Below, one piece after another: positions 24,178 through 32,992 of a stretch of 64,000 nt of DNA (positions are counted from its first letter, which is position 1; each line of letters starts with the position of its first letter). The stretch is from Bacteroides fragilis (lineage in GTDB: Bacteria; Bacteroidota; Bacteroidia; Bacteroidales; Bacteroidaceae). A program made the position numbers and the translations under genes. Below the pieces are notes generated by a model. It had not been told where the DNA came from. It searched no databases and saw only the letters and a program-made list of their open reading frames with translations. The stretch lies in the NCBI RefSeq assembly GCF_019583405.1, contig NZ_SZUU01000008.1, positions 159,049 to 223,048 on the forward strand. Direction: 5' to 3'.

Positions 24178-25686
24178 ATGAAAAAGATATATTCAATATT
24201 ACTGGCTTCGGCACTGACCCTTTCTTCCTGTGCCGATTTCCTCGATGTAGATTCGCAGGGAAAGCTGACCGAAGATGTCTTCTTCGGCGAAGAAGAAGGC
24301 GCGTTGATGAGTATTAACGCCATCTATACCCAACTTCGGGCGTGGGACATCATCGGGTTCTCATGGTTTGCCATCACCGAGCTGCCCGGCGACAACTCCG
24401 ATACGGGCAGTGAGCTGGCCGACGGCAGTGTGGCACGGCTGAACCTGTTCAACGATTTTAGTTACGATGCCTCTACCGCCGAGATCAACGGCTGGTGGGA
24501 AGGCAATTATAAAGCTATCGCTTCGTGTAATGTGGCTCTGGACAATCTGGGCGCGGTGAAGAACGAAGAACTCCGGGTGAAGTGTGTTGCTCAGGCCCGC
24601 TTTTTCCGGGGATTCTTCTACTTCAATCTCGTACGTGCTTTCGGCGGGGTGCCTTTGGTGACGAAGGTGTTGCAGCCCGGCGAATACAACCAGCCCCGGG
24701 CAACCGAAGATGCCGTCTATCAACAGATCATCGAAGACCTTACCTATGCAGCCGAGCATCTACCTACCCGTCAGGAGTGGGGTGCGAAAGAGTCGGGACG
24801 CGCCACCAAGGGAACGGCCGAAGGATTACTGGCCAAGGTATATCTCTTCCGCCAGGACTATGCCAACGTGAAGAAATACACCGGTCAGGTGATTGCCCGC
24901 GGCGAGTACGGCCTGCACCCGGATTATCGCGACCTGTTCAATCCGAACTCTTACTATTCGGACGAAGTGATGCTCGCCGACCAATACCTCTGGGGCGAAT
25001 CGACCGAACGCAACCTCGAGTCGGAGTATGTGAAATGGCAGGGCATTCGCGGTGAGATGGGCTGGGGGATGTTCTCTCCTTCCGAAGCTCTCGACCAAGC
25101 CTATGAAGCGGGAGATCCCCGACGCACGGCAACCATTTTCTACGATGGAGAGACATTGGAGGGAAAGGGCGAGATTCATTTCAAGAAAGAAGTGCCGCCC
25201 CGTGCCAACAAAAAGACCATCTGGCCTATCGGTTACTGGAACGAGAACTCGTTTGCCAAACAGAATTGTCACCTGATCTTTCTGCGTTATGCCGATGTGC
25301 TGCTGATGTATGCCGAAGCCTGCAATGAATTGGGTGAAACCCGGGAAGCCCTCGACAAACTGGAGATGGTGCGCGCACGTGCCCGCAGAACAGTACATCC
25401 GGCGGATATGACAGTGGGATTGCCCGAGATTACGGAAACCGGTAAAGAGAAGCTCCGCGAGATCATCTGGAACGAGCGCCGCATCGAGCTGGCTTTGGAG
25501 GGACACCGTTTCTTCGACCTGATCCGTGCGGATAAGGTGGTGCCGGGCTATGCGGAGAAGATGATGAAGGCACACGGGAAGACAAACTTCTCGATAGCAA
25601 AGCATGCTACGTTCTTCATTCCGCAGAAACAGGTGGATATTTCGCAAGGGGTTCTCAAAATCTCATCCCCCGGCCCCTTCTCTTAA
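24178..25686 (+). CDS. SusD/RagB-type surface glycan-binding lipoprotein with rewritten C-terminus
   Basis: A 502-aa lipoprotein: MKKIYSILLASALTLSSCADFLDVDSQG with lipobox Cys18, then the SusD fold of TPR helices (AQARFFRGFFYFNLVRAFGGVPLVT, LLMYAEACNELGETREALDKL) and the RagB domain (NERRIELALEGHRFFDLIR). SusD proteins usually end GVLxQNPGY. Here the chain reads DISQGVLKISSPGPFS: the sequence after GVL comes from the repeat element at 25654-26231, which also supplies the stop codon. The start at 24178 is chosen over an in-frame ATG 14 codons upstream inside a repeat. Binding of glycan at the cell surface is expected. Confidence 0.92.
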   Translation: MKKIYSILLASALTLSSCADFLDVDSQGKLTEDVFFGEEEGALMSINAIYTQLRAWDIIGFSWFAITELPGDNSDTGSELADGSVARLNLFNDFSYDASTAEINGWWEGNYKAIASCNVALDNLGAVKNEELRVKCVAQARFFRGFFYFNLVRAFGGVPLVTKVLQPGEYNQPRATEDAVYQQIIEDLTYAAEHLPTRQEWGAKESGRATKGTAEGLLAKVYLFRQDYANVKKYTGQVIARGEYGLHPDYRDLFNPNSYYSDEVMLADQYLWGESTERNLESEYVKWQGIRGEMGWGMFSPSEALDQAYEAGDPRRTATIFYDGETLEGKGEIHFKKEVPPRANKKTIWPIGYWNENSFAKQNCHLIFLRYADVLLMYAEACNELGETREALDKLEMVRARARRTVHPADMTVGLPEITETGKEKLREIIWNERRIELALEGHRFFDLIRADKVVPGYAEKMMKAHGKTNFSIAKHATFFIPQKQVDISQGVLKISSPGPFS

Positions 25687-26231
25687 CCTTTAAGAGAAGG
25701 GGAGGAGGCTGCGCGATGGAAATACGGCGTTCCGCCGTCGAAAGGGGACTGCGTCCCCCTTGCCCCTGTGGGGATTCCGAAGTGCAGTAGAGATGGCGGC
25801 CTCCGCCGCCCCGAAGGGCAGTGGGGAGCAGGCAGAGCTGGGTGAGAGAGGAAAGGTAGGTTTTCTTTCGGCCTTGTACTTACTTCTAAGTTTGTGCTTG
25901 TGTTTGGGTTTGCGTCCACTCCTGGGTTTGCGTCCATTTCAACTTTATGTTCACCCCGACTTTATGTTCACATTCAATTAAAAAGTATATATATAACCAG
26001 TTCATTTAAATAGAATCATTCCAATACTATCAATTCCATGATTACACCCGGTGTCCTCCCCACCGTCCTTTGGGGGGGGGCGGAGGCCGCCATCCCCTCT
26101 GCACTGCGGAATCCCCACAAGGGCAAGGGGGACACAGTCCCCTTTCGACGGCGGAACGCCGTATCTCCACCGCGCAGCCACCTCCCCTTCTCTTAAAGGT
26201 TAAGAGAAGGGGCCGGGGGATAAGATTTTGA
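25654..26231. mobile_element. 578-bp element with ~175-bp inverted repeats, overlapping susD 3' end
   Basis: 25654-25827 and 26057-26231 are inverted copies with few mismatches; both contain ATCCCCCGGCCCCTTCTCTT at the outer end, then a CGGCGTTCCGCCG hairpin and a GGGACTG..GTCCCCCTTGCCC block. The 229-bp centre has no credible gene. No transposase is encoded, so it is a MITE-like unit or two inverted copies of a G+C-rich dispersed repeat. It supplies the last residues and stop of susD and lies 6 bp before the GH144 gene. Confidence 0.8.
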
Positions 26232-26237
26232 AACATT

Positions 26238-27533
26238 ATGAAACATACCCTATTATTTCTTCTTCTGATCTGTGCCTCCTCGTTGCAGACCACCGTTGCA
26301 GGCAATCGTCCGAAACTGACCGACGACGAGTTGATGACCCTTGTCCAGAAACAAACCTTCCGTTATTTCTGGGATTTTGCCCATCCCGAATCCGGCTTGG
26401 CGCGTGAGCGCAGCAACGACCGTCTGGAAGTTGCGACGATCGGCGGTTCCGGCTTTGGCGTGATGGCAATTATAGTCGGAGTGGAGCGTGGTTTCATCAC
26501 CCGTGAGCAAGGAGCGGAACGTCTGCTCAAGATGGTGGAGTTCCTCAACAAAGCCGACAGCTATCACGGCATCTGGGCACATTGGATGGACGGTGCAACC
26601 GGAAAGACAATCCCCTTCAGCCGTAAGGATGATGGTGCCGACCTGGTAGAATCCGCCTTCATGTTCGAAGGACTGCTGGCAGCCCATCAGTACTTCGACC
26701 GGGATACCCCCACTGAAAACCGGGTGCGGGGACTCATCAACTCCCTCTGGCATCAGGCCGAGTGGGACTGGTTCACCCGTGGAGGTGAAGATGTGCTCTA
26801 TTGGCACTGGTCACCCAATAACGGCTGGGCAATGAATCATCAGCTGAAAGGGCAGAACGAGTGCCACATAGCCTATGTGCTGGCTGCCTCTTCACCTACT
26901 TATCCCATCCGCGAATCGGTCTATCATAAAGGATGGGCCAACTCGATCACCTTTAAGAACGGGAAGGAGTTCTACGGCATCCGTCTGCCGCTGGGCACCG
27001 ACTTTGGCGGACCGCTCTTCTTCACCCATTACTCTTACCTCGGACTCGACCCGCGCGGGCTTAAAGACCGCTATGCCGACTATGGCGAGCAGATGAAGGC
27101 GCATACCCTGATCAACCGTGCCTATTGCATCGACAACCCGAAGAAGTACAAAGGGTACAGCCGCAAATGCTGGGGACTGACGGCAAGTGACAACCATCTG
27201 GGCTACTCGGCGCATTGTCCGCAGAACGATCTGGGAGTGATCACTCCGACCGCGGCCATCTCTTCTATTCCTTATACCCCGGAACATTCTCTGGAAGCTA
27301 TGCGTTACTTTTACGAAGAGCTGGGCGACCGCCTTTGGGGAGAATACGGCTTCAAGGATTCCTTCAACCTAACCGAGAACTGGTTTGCACCTTCTTATCT
27401 GGCCATCGACCAGGGCCCTATTGTGGTGATGATTGAGAATTACCGCACGGGGCTGATCTGGAAACTATTCATGAGCCATCCTGATGTGCAGAGAGGGCTG
27501 AAGAGACTGGGGTTCAGTTCAGAATCAAAATAA
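26238..27533 (+). CDS. GH144-like endo-beta-1,2-glucanase (glucoamylase fold)
   Basis: A 431-aa protein with a signal peptide (to TVAGN) and the PF10091-type (alpha/alpha)6 fold: TFRYFWDFAHPESGLARERS, VATIGGSGFGVMAIIVGVERG, GADLVESAFMFEGLLAAHQYFD, YWHWSPNNGWAMNHQLKGQNECHIAYVLAAS and the late motif NLTENWFAPSYLAIDQGPIVVMIENYRTG. This family was assigned GH144 after characterisation of an endo-beta-1,2-glucanase from Chitinophaga. The enzyme would cut beta-1,2-glucan into short pieces for the GH3. It starts 6 bp after the repeat element, so promoter distance from susD has probably been changed by that insertion. Confidence 0.85.
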   Translation: MKHTLLFLLLICASSLQTTVAGNRPKLTDDELMTLVQKQTFRYFWDFAHPESGLARERSNDRLEVATIGGSGFGVMAIIVGVERGFITREQGAERLLKMVEFLNKADSYHGIWAHWMDGATGKTIPFSRKDDGADLVESAFMFEGLLAAHQYFDRDTPTENRVRGLINSLWHQAEWDWFTRGGEDVLYWHWSPNNGWAMNHQLKGQNECHIAYVLAASSPTYPIRESVYHKGWANSITFKNGKEFYGIRLPLGTDFGGPLFFTHYSYLGLDPRGLKDRYADYGEQMKAHTLINRAYCIDNPKKYKGYSRKCWGLTASDNHLGYSAHCPQNDLGVITPTAAISSIPYTPEHSLEAMRYFYEELGDRLWGEYGFKDSFNLTENWFAPSYLAIDQGPIVVMIENYRTGLIWKLFMSHPDVQRGLKRLGFSSESK

Positions 27534-27545
27534 ATAAGATAAAGG

Positions 27546-27651
27546 TTCACCACAGAGTGACACAGAGTCTCACAGAGTTTTGATTTTTTATTAATGGGAT
27601 TTCTAAAAAGAAAAAACTTCTCTGTGAGACTCTGTGTTACTCTGTGGTGAA
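27546..27651. repeat. Dispersed CACAGAG-type inverted repeat, copy 5
   Basis: The clearest copy: starts TTCACCACAGAGTGACACAG and ends CTCTGTGTTACTCTGTGGTGAA, with long complementary arms around an A+T-rich centre. Confidence 0.9.
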
Positions 27652-27668
27652 AACATACCGTTACAACC

Positions 27669-29390
27669 ATGAAACAGCTATTTCTCCTTTTACTCCTCTT
27701 CCTGTCCCCGGCTCTTGCTCCCGCACAGGACATGCGGCAGGATACCTACTGCAACCCGCTGAACATAGATTATACATATATGATCTATAATTCCGACAAG
27801 GACATCTCTTACCGTTCCGGTGCCGATCCAGCGGTGGTCAGGTTCCGCGGCGAATACTATATGTTCGTCACCCGCTCCAATGGTTACTGGCATTCTAAGG
27901 ATCTGCTGAACTGGGACTTTATCACTCCCAAAAACTGGTATCCGCAGGGAAGCAACGCCCCCGCCGCCCATAACTACAAAGACTCTGTGCTCTACGTCAC
28001 CGGCGATCCGTCCGGTTCGATGAGTATCCTTTACTCCGACGACCCGAAGCGGGGAGAATGGAAAGCCACCCCCGCCATCTTGCATAACCTGCAGGATCCG
28101 GACCTGTTTATCGACGATGACGGCCGGGCCTATATGTTCTGGGGATCGTCCAATGTCTATCCCATCCGGGGAGTGGAGTTGGACAAGAATCACCGCTTTC
28201 TTCCCAAAGGAGAGGTGAAAGAGCTTTTCAGCCTCGACATGCTCCGCCACGGTTGGGAACGTTTCGGCGAGAACCACAGCGACACGGTTCTGAGAGGTTA
28301 TATCGAAGGCCCGTGGCTGACCAAGCACAACGGGAGATATTATATGCAGTATGGTGCTCCCGGCACTGAGTTCAATGTCTATGCCGACGGCGTTTATGTA
28401 GCCGATCATCCGATGGGGCCTTACACCTATCAGAAACACAACCCCGTGTCGTATAAACCGGGCGGATACATGAACGGTGCCGGACACGGAAGCACGGTCC
28501 AGGGCCCCGGCGGAGCGTACTGGCATTTTGCTTCGATGGCCCTTTCCATCAATGTCAACTGGGAACGCCGCCTCTGCATGTTCCCTGCCGGATTCGATAA
28601 AGACGGCATCATGTACGTAGATACCCGTTTCGGAGATTATCCACGTTATGCCCCCGCTGTGCCCGGCAAGAGGGGCCGGTTCCGGGGATGGATGCTCCTG
28701 TCTTACCGCAAACCGGTGACAGCGTCTGCCGTGAAAGGCGGATTTGGACCTGCCGCGCTGACGGACGAGCTGACCAAGACCTTCTGGCTTGCTGAGGCGA
28801 ACGATGAACGTCAGTGGGTGATGATCGATCTGGAGAACCCTGCCCGCGTTTGTGCCGTGCAGGTGAACTATCACGACTATCGGAGCGATATGTACGGCCG
28901 GATTCCCGGCTTGCGCCATCGCTACGTCATCGAGGGTTCTACCGACGGAGAGACCTGGAATACGCTGGTTGACCGCAAAAGCAGTTATAAGGACACACCG
29001 AATGACTATGTGGAGCTTGAAACTCCGGCCACGGTGCGTTACGTCCGGTATAGGAACATCGACGTACCCACTCCGAATCTTGCTATCTCCGAGTTGCGCG
29101 TATTCGGCCTCGGCTTCGGCAAAGCTCCCCGCCGTCCCGGCAAACTGACCCTGGACCGGCATGCCGACCGGCGGGACATCACCATCCGTTGGGAACCAGT
29201 GAAAGGTGCGCAGGGGTACAATGTGCTCTGGGGCATCGCTCCCGATAAGTTGTACAGTTCGTGGATGGTATACGACGGCACCGAGTTGCTGATGAAATCT
29301 CTGACCACCGACCAGGATTATTATTTCGCCGTGGAGGCCTTTAATGAAAATGGTGTATCTTTACCCTCCGAAACCCGATATGTAGAATAA
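27669..29390 (+). CDS. GH43-like beta-propeller hydrolase with discoidin-like and Fn3 domains
   Basis: A 573-aa secreted protein with a signal peptide (to APAQ). Residues about 25-340 form a five-bladed propeller of the GH43 type: SGADPAVVRFRGEYYMF (catalytic Asp), LQDPDLFIDDDGRAYMFWG (middle Asp) and YIEGPWLTKHNGRYYMQY (acid Glu). Residues about 345-475 are an F5/8-type discoidin-like module (WVMIDLENPARVCAVQVNYHDY, VRYVRYRNIDVPTPNLAISELRVFG). The last ~80 residues resemble fibronectin type III (ITIRWEPVKGAQGYNVLWG). Substrate is unknown. It lies at the end of the locus with the esterase 12 bp downstream. Confidence 0.82.
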   Translation: MKQLFLLLLLFLSPALAPAQDMRQDTYCNPLNIDYTYMIYNSDKDISYRSGADPAVVRFRGEYYMFVTRSNGYWHSKDLLNWDFITPKNWYPQGSNAPAAHNYKDSVLYVTGDPSGSMSILYSDDPKRGEWKATPAILHNLQDPDLFIDDDGRAYMFWGSSNVYPIRGVELDKNHRFLPKGEVKELFSLDMLRHGWERFGENHSDTVLRGYIEGPWLTKHNGRYYMQYGAPGTEFNVYADGVYVADHPMGPYTYQKHNPVSYKPGGYMNGAGHGSTVQGPGGAYWHFASMALSINVNWERRLCMFPAGFDKDGIMYVDTRFGDYPRYAPAVPGKRGRFRGWMLLSYRKPVTASAVKGGFGPAALTDELTKTFWLAEANDERQWVMIDLENPARVCAVQVNYHDYRSDMYGRIPGLRHRYVIEGSTDGETWNTLVDRKSSYKDTPNDYVELETPATVRYVRYRNIDVPTPNLAISELRVFGLGFGKAPRRPGKLTLDRHADRRDITIRWEPVKGAQGYNVLWGIAPDKLYSSWMVYDGTELLMKSLTTDQDYYFAVEAFNENGVSLPSETRYVE

Positions 29391-29402
29391 TCCCGAATAG
29401 CC

Positions 29403-30176
29403 ATGAAACAGTTTGTTCTTTTCTTCCTCAGTATCTTCCTGCTGACCGTGGGTGTCCGTTCGCAAGAGGCGTATCAGAAAAAAGTATTTATCTCCTCCCG
29501 GGGAGATTCGCTGAACTACCGTTTGCTTCGTCCGGAGTCGGAAAAGCCGGGGCAGCGATATCCTTTGGTGCTCTTTCTGCACGGTGCCGGCGAGCGGGGG
29601 AGCGACAACGAGAAACAATTGACACACGGTGGACAGATGTTTCTCAACCCCGTGAACCGTGAGAAGTATCCGGCATTTGTCCTCGTGCCTCAATGTCCGG
29701 AGAAGGATTACTGGGCATACGTTTCCCGCCCTTCTTCGTTCGTTCCTTCGGAGATGCCGGTGGGACAGGAGATCACTCCCGTTTTGCGTGCGGTAAAGGA
29801 ATTGCTGGACACTTACCTCAATTTGCCTTCGGTGGATCGTGACCGCGTCTACGTAGTGGGTCTTTCTATGGGAGGCATGGCGACGTACGACCTTGCCATC
29901 CGCTTTCCGGATACATTTGCCGCCGCCGTCCCCATTTGTGGCACGGTGAATCCCGGACGTCTGGCCGATGCCGTGAGTGTCCGTTTCCGCATTTTCCATG
30001 GGGATGCCGATAACGTAGTGCCGGTAGAAGGCTCTCGCGAGGCTTATAAAACGTTGAAGAAACTTGGAGCAGAGGTGGAATACGTCGAGTTTCCCGGTTG
30101 CAATCACGGCAGCTGGAATCCGGCTTTCAACTATCCCGGATTCATGGAGTGGCTCTTTACCAGCCGAAAGAAGTAA
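29403..30176 (+). CDS. Secreted alpha/beta-hydrolase esterase
   Basis: A 257-aa protein with a signal peptide (to VRSQE), the oxyanion-hole segment LVLFLHGAGERGSDNEKQLTHGG, and nucleophile Ser155 in VVGLSMGGMATYDLAIRFPDTFAAAVPICG. The Asp is likely in FHGDADNVVPVEGSREAY and the His in PGCNHGSWNPAF. The layout matches CE1-like esterases and phospholipase/carboxylesterases found in Bacteroides glycan loci. It may remove acyl decorations (acetyl or succinyl groups occur on natural beta-1,2-glucans; use on these is inference). It is followed by a hairpin terminator. Confidence 0.88.
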   Translation: MKQFVLFFLSIFLLTVGVRSQEAYQKKVFISSRGDSLNYRLLRPESEKPGQRYPLVLFLHGAGERGSDNEKQLTHGGQMFLNPVNREKYPAFVLVPQCPEKDYWAYVSRPSSFVPSEMPVGQEITPVLRAVKELLDTYLNLPSVDRDRVYVVGLSMGGMATYDLAIRFPDTFAAAVPICGTVNPGRLADAVSVRFRIFHGDADNVVPVEGSREAYKTLKKLGAEVEYVEFPGCNHGSWNPAFNYPGFMEWLFTSRKK

Positions 30177-30208
30177 GGTGCCGGGAGTAACTCTCGGCAC
30201 CCTTTCTT
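30177..30208 (+). terminator. Terminator of the glycan locus
   Basis: GGTGCCGGGAG and CTCTCGGCACC form an 11-bp stem with one mismatch followed by CTTTCTT. Confidence 0.75.
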
Positions 30209-30284
30209 AATCCGTGGTGCTTTCTTTTTGTTGATTACTTATTCGTCGGCGGGACTAACTGTCTTTTTTGGGAGAAGATCGGGA

Positions 30285-32129
30285 TTAAGCCTTCTCTTCG
30301 TAGTCACCGTTTGCCTTAATCAGTTCGATCAGTTTTTCCACGGCTTCTTCTTCGGGAATATTCTTCTCGATGCACTCCTTCCGTTTGTAAAGGCTTACCT
30401 TGCCACGGCCGGCACCCACGTAGCCATAGTCGGCATCCGCCATCTCGCCGGGTCCGTTGACGATACATCCCATGATGCCTATTTTCAGTCCCTTCAGGTG
30501 TGAAGTGGCTGCTTTGACGCGGGCAATCGTACTTTGCAGGTTGAACAGTGTCCGTCCGCATCCCGGGCAAGAGATATACTCCGTCTTGCTGGTGCGGATG
30601 CGTCCCGCTTGCAGGATGCCGAAGGCGGTAGCGTCGATCACCGCATGACTCAGTTCCCCTTGGTTAAAGAGATAAATGCCGTCACACAGACCATCGAATA
30701 TCAGTGCTCCCATGTCCGCACCGGCCTTGATTTGCAGATCTTCGGCTGCATTTTCGGAGTAGTGCTGGAAGAAGATGACCGGGTTCTGCAACCCTTCCAC
30801 CGCCAGTTGATGGGCCAGCGCACGATGTTCGCCTACCCGGTTCGGGTGGTTGCTTTGCGAGATCACCACTACTTCGGGATGTCGTTTCAGGCAGGCCACT
30901 ACCTCGTCCGTAAGTGCCATATAAGGAATGAAGAAGAACTTCAGTCCGGCGGTGCACGTTTCCATCAGCTCCAGTTGGGCATAATTGAAAGCAGGCCACG
31001 TGTCCGGTTCTCCTTTCCACACGTCGGCGTCGAGGATGTATTGCATACCTTTTTCCGGCTGTTCGGGCAGTTCACGTCCGGCGTAGATATAATCCGGCGT
31101 GAATTGCGGGTTGGTCTCCATCCGTCCGTCCATGCGGTCGGCAAGCACTACTGGCAGATGGTCGCCGCCAATGTTCCGCACCGGTTGCGTTTTGCGCCTC
31201 GTCGGAGAGAGGTAGTTGAAGTCCGGTGCCTCCATGCCGGGGATGTATGGGTGATCCTGTCTCCCGACAATGTAGTCGACCAGTTTGCGTGCCACGGGAA
31301 TTTCGGCTTCCGGCTCCTCACTCAGTGAGACGCGGATGGTGTCGCCCATTCCGTCGGACAATAAAGCACCGATGCCCAAGGCCGATTTGATGCGTCCGTC
31401 TTCTCCGTCGCCAGCTTCCGTCACACCCAGGTGAAGCGGGAATGCCATGCCTTCCTGTTCCATCACGGCCACCAGCAGGCGTACGGTTTTCACCATTACC
31501 ACTGTGTTGGAGGCCTTGATCGAGATTACGACATCCGTGAACTTCTCGTCCACGCAGATGCGCAGGAATTCCATGCACGACTCTACCATACCTTCGGGCG
31601 TGTCGCCATAGCGGGACATGATGCGGTCGGACAGTGAACCGTGGTTCACGCCGATGCGTATGGCCGTATGATTTTCTTTGCAGATATTGAGGAAAGGAAC
31701 GAAGCGGTCGCGTATCTTCTGCAGTTCGGCGGCATACTCCTCGTCGGTGTATTCCAGTTGCTTGAACGTGCGTCCCGGGTCTACGTAGTTGCCCGGATTG
31801 ATGCGTACTTTCTCCGCATATCGGGCTGCCACGTCAGCTACCTTCGGGCTGAAGTGTACATCGGCCACAAGCGGAACCATGTATCCGTCACTGCGCAGTC
31901 CGATGTTGATGTTCATCAGGTTTTCGGCTTCTTTCACCCCTTGTGTGGTGAGGCGGACGTACTCTCCGCCGGCATCTACGATGCGCTTTGCCTGAGCCAC
32001 ACAAGCTTCGGTGTCCTGCGTGGCGGTATTGGTCATCGACTGGATTCGGATAGGGTTGGAGCCTCCCAACGGAGCAGCCCCGATGTTCACTTCCGAAGTT
32101 TCCCGCCGGGAGTAGTTGAATAAATCCAT
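30285..32129 (-). CDS. ispG: 4-hydroxy-3-methylbut-2-enyl diphosphate synthase
   Basis: A 614-aa enzyme of the MEP isoprenoid pathway that reduces the cyclic diphosphate MEcPP using a [4Fe-4S] cluster. Starts MDLFNYSRRETSEVNIGAAP; the frame continues 41 codons upstream into a dispersed repeat and that part is not accepted. The N-terminal TIM barrel has GSNPIRIQSMTNT and RINPGNYVDPG; the C-terminal part has SCPGCGRTLF cluster cysteines and IGIMGCIVNGPGEMADADYGYVG. At 614 residues it is the long form with the insertion found in Bacteroidetes, Chlamydiae and plants. It is the last gene of the rpoN-led cluster. Confidence 0.96.
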   Translation of the reverse strand: MDLFNYSRRETSEVNIGAAPLGGSNPIRIQSMTNTATQDTEACVAQAKRIVDAGGEYVRLTTQGVKEAENLMNINIGLRSDGYMVPLVADVHFSPKVADVAARYAEKVRINPGNYVDPGRTFKQLEYTDEEYAAELQKIRDRFVPFLNICKENHTAIRIGVNHGSLSDRIMSRYGDTPEGMVESCMEFLRICVDEKFTDVVISIKASNTVVMVKTVRLLVAVMEQEGMAFPLHLGVTEAGDGEDGRIKSALGIGALLSDGMGDTIRVSLSEEPEAEIPVARKLVDYIVGRQDHPYIPGMEAPDFNYLSPTRRKTQPVRNIGGDHLPVVLADRMDGRMETNPQFTPDYIYAGRELPEQPEKGMQYILDADVWKGEPDTWPAFNYAQLELMETCTAGLKFFFIPYMALTDEVVACLKRHPEVVVISQSNHPNRVGEHRALAHQLAVEGLQNPVIFFQHYSENAAEDLQIKAGADMGALIFDGLCDGIYLFNQGELSHAVIDATAFGILQAGRIRTSKTEYISCPGCGRTLFNLQSTIARVKAATSHLKGLKIGIMGCIVNGPGEMADADYGYVGAGRGKVSLYKRKECIEKNIPEEEAVEKLIELIKANGDYEEKA

Positions 32130-32197
32130 TTTGTTGTATGTAATTGGAGTCGCTTTACGACCGGACGATTTACTGCTTACGAGAGGAGTGCCGAAAC

Positions 32198-32290
32198 TCA
32201 CCACAGAGGACACAGAGTAACACTGAGTGAATTTAAACCATTGATTATCCATATTGATAATTTGTGAAAATCTGTGTAATCTGTGGTGAA
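32198..32290. repeat. Dispersed CACAGAG-type inverted repeat, copy 6
   Basis: Starts TCACCACAGAGGACACAGAG and ends AATCTGTGTAATCTGTGGTGAA, between purE and ispG. Confidence 0.85.
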
Positions 32291-32340
32291 AAGAGTTCCG
32301 CCTCCTCCCGTAACCGGTAAATCGTCCGTCATAAATCTTC

Positions 32341-32847
32341 TCAGTTTGTTTTAAACTCGTATTTGATCTCTTTCAGCTCTTCATTAGCTTTTACGATCTT
32401 CTTTTTCAGTCCCTCCTTATAGGCAATGAATTTCGTTTCGAGTTCTTTATTTTCCAATGAAAGCATTTGTACGGCAAGGATGGCAGCGTTCAATGCTCCG
32501 TTGATGCCTACGGTTGCCACGGGGATTCCCGGAGGCATCTGTACGATGGCCAGAAGCGCATCCATTCCGTCGAGAGACGACTTGATAGGTACACCGATTA
32601 CCGGCAGCGAGGTGGAGGCGGCAATCACGCCCGGCAGGTGGGCGGCCATGCCGGCAGCGGCGATTATTACTTTAATGCCGCGTGAGCGGGCATTCTTGGC
32701 GAACTCTTCCACAGCTTCGGGAGTGCGGTGAGCCGAAAGCGCGTTCATTTCGAACGGCACGTGAAGGTCATTGAGCAACTGAGCGGCCTTCTCCATAACT
32801 GGAAGGTCGGAAGTGCTACCCATGATGATGCTTACAATTGGGGTCAT
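32341..32847 (-). CDS. purE: 5-(carboxyamino)imidazole ribonucleotide mutase
   Basis: A 168-aa PurE of purine synthesis, converting N5-CAIR to CAIR. Visible motifs: IIMGSTSDLPVMEKA, SAHRTPE, IIAAAGMAAHLPGVIAASTSLPVIGVPI and MPPGIPVATVGINGALNAAILAVQML. Class I type with the usual length. It follows gcvH on the same strand, separated by a dispersed repeat. Confidence 0.95.
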   Translation of the reverse strand: MTPIVSIIMGSTSDLPVMEKAAQLLNDLHVPFEMNALSAHRTPEAVEEFAKNARSRGIKVIIAAAGMAAHLPGVIAASTSLPVIGVPIKSSLDGMDALLAIVQMPPGIPVATVGINGALNAAILAVQMLSLENKELETKFIAYKEGLKKKIVKANEELKEIKYEFKTN

Positions 32848-32902
32848 ATTGTTTTAATTATACGCTAAATGTTTTCTTTCTTTAGACTTGCATGGCTTCG
32901 GA

Positions 32903-32986
32903 TTCACCACAGAGGACACAGAGAATATTTTTCTCTTTAATAGCTTATGAAGGAAGAGATTAAAACTCTGTGTCCTCTGTGGTGAA
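32903..32986. repeat. Dispersed CACAGAG-type inverted repeat, copy 7
   Basis: The shortest copy (84 bp), starting TTCACCACAGAGGACACAGA and ending CTCTGTGTCCTCTGTGGTGAA; the outer 20 bp of both arms pair nearly perfectly. It lies just after the gcvH stop. Confidence 0.9.
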
Positions 32987-32992
32987 ATCTCT

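Noticed and set aside
25686..26040. Open frames within the 578-bp repeat element (for example 25760-25981)
   Set aside because: They are within or between the inverted arms, have repeat-driven composition and no motif; no transposase is encoded.
27690..29162. 490-codon open frame on the minus strand
   Set aside because: Shadow of the GH43-like gene; no family motif and no start signals.
32130..32252. 41-codon N-terminal extension of ispG
   Set aside because: It is encoded by a dispersed repeat and the IspG family starts at MDLFNYSRRE.
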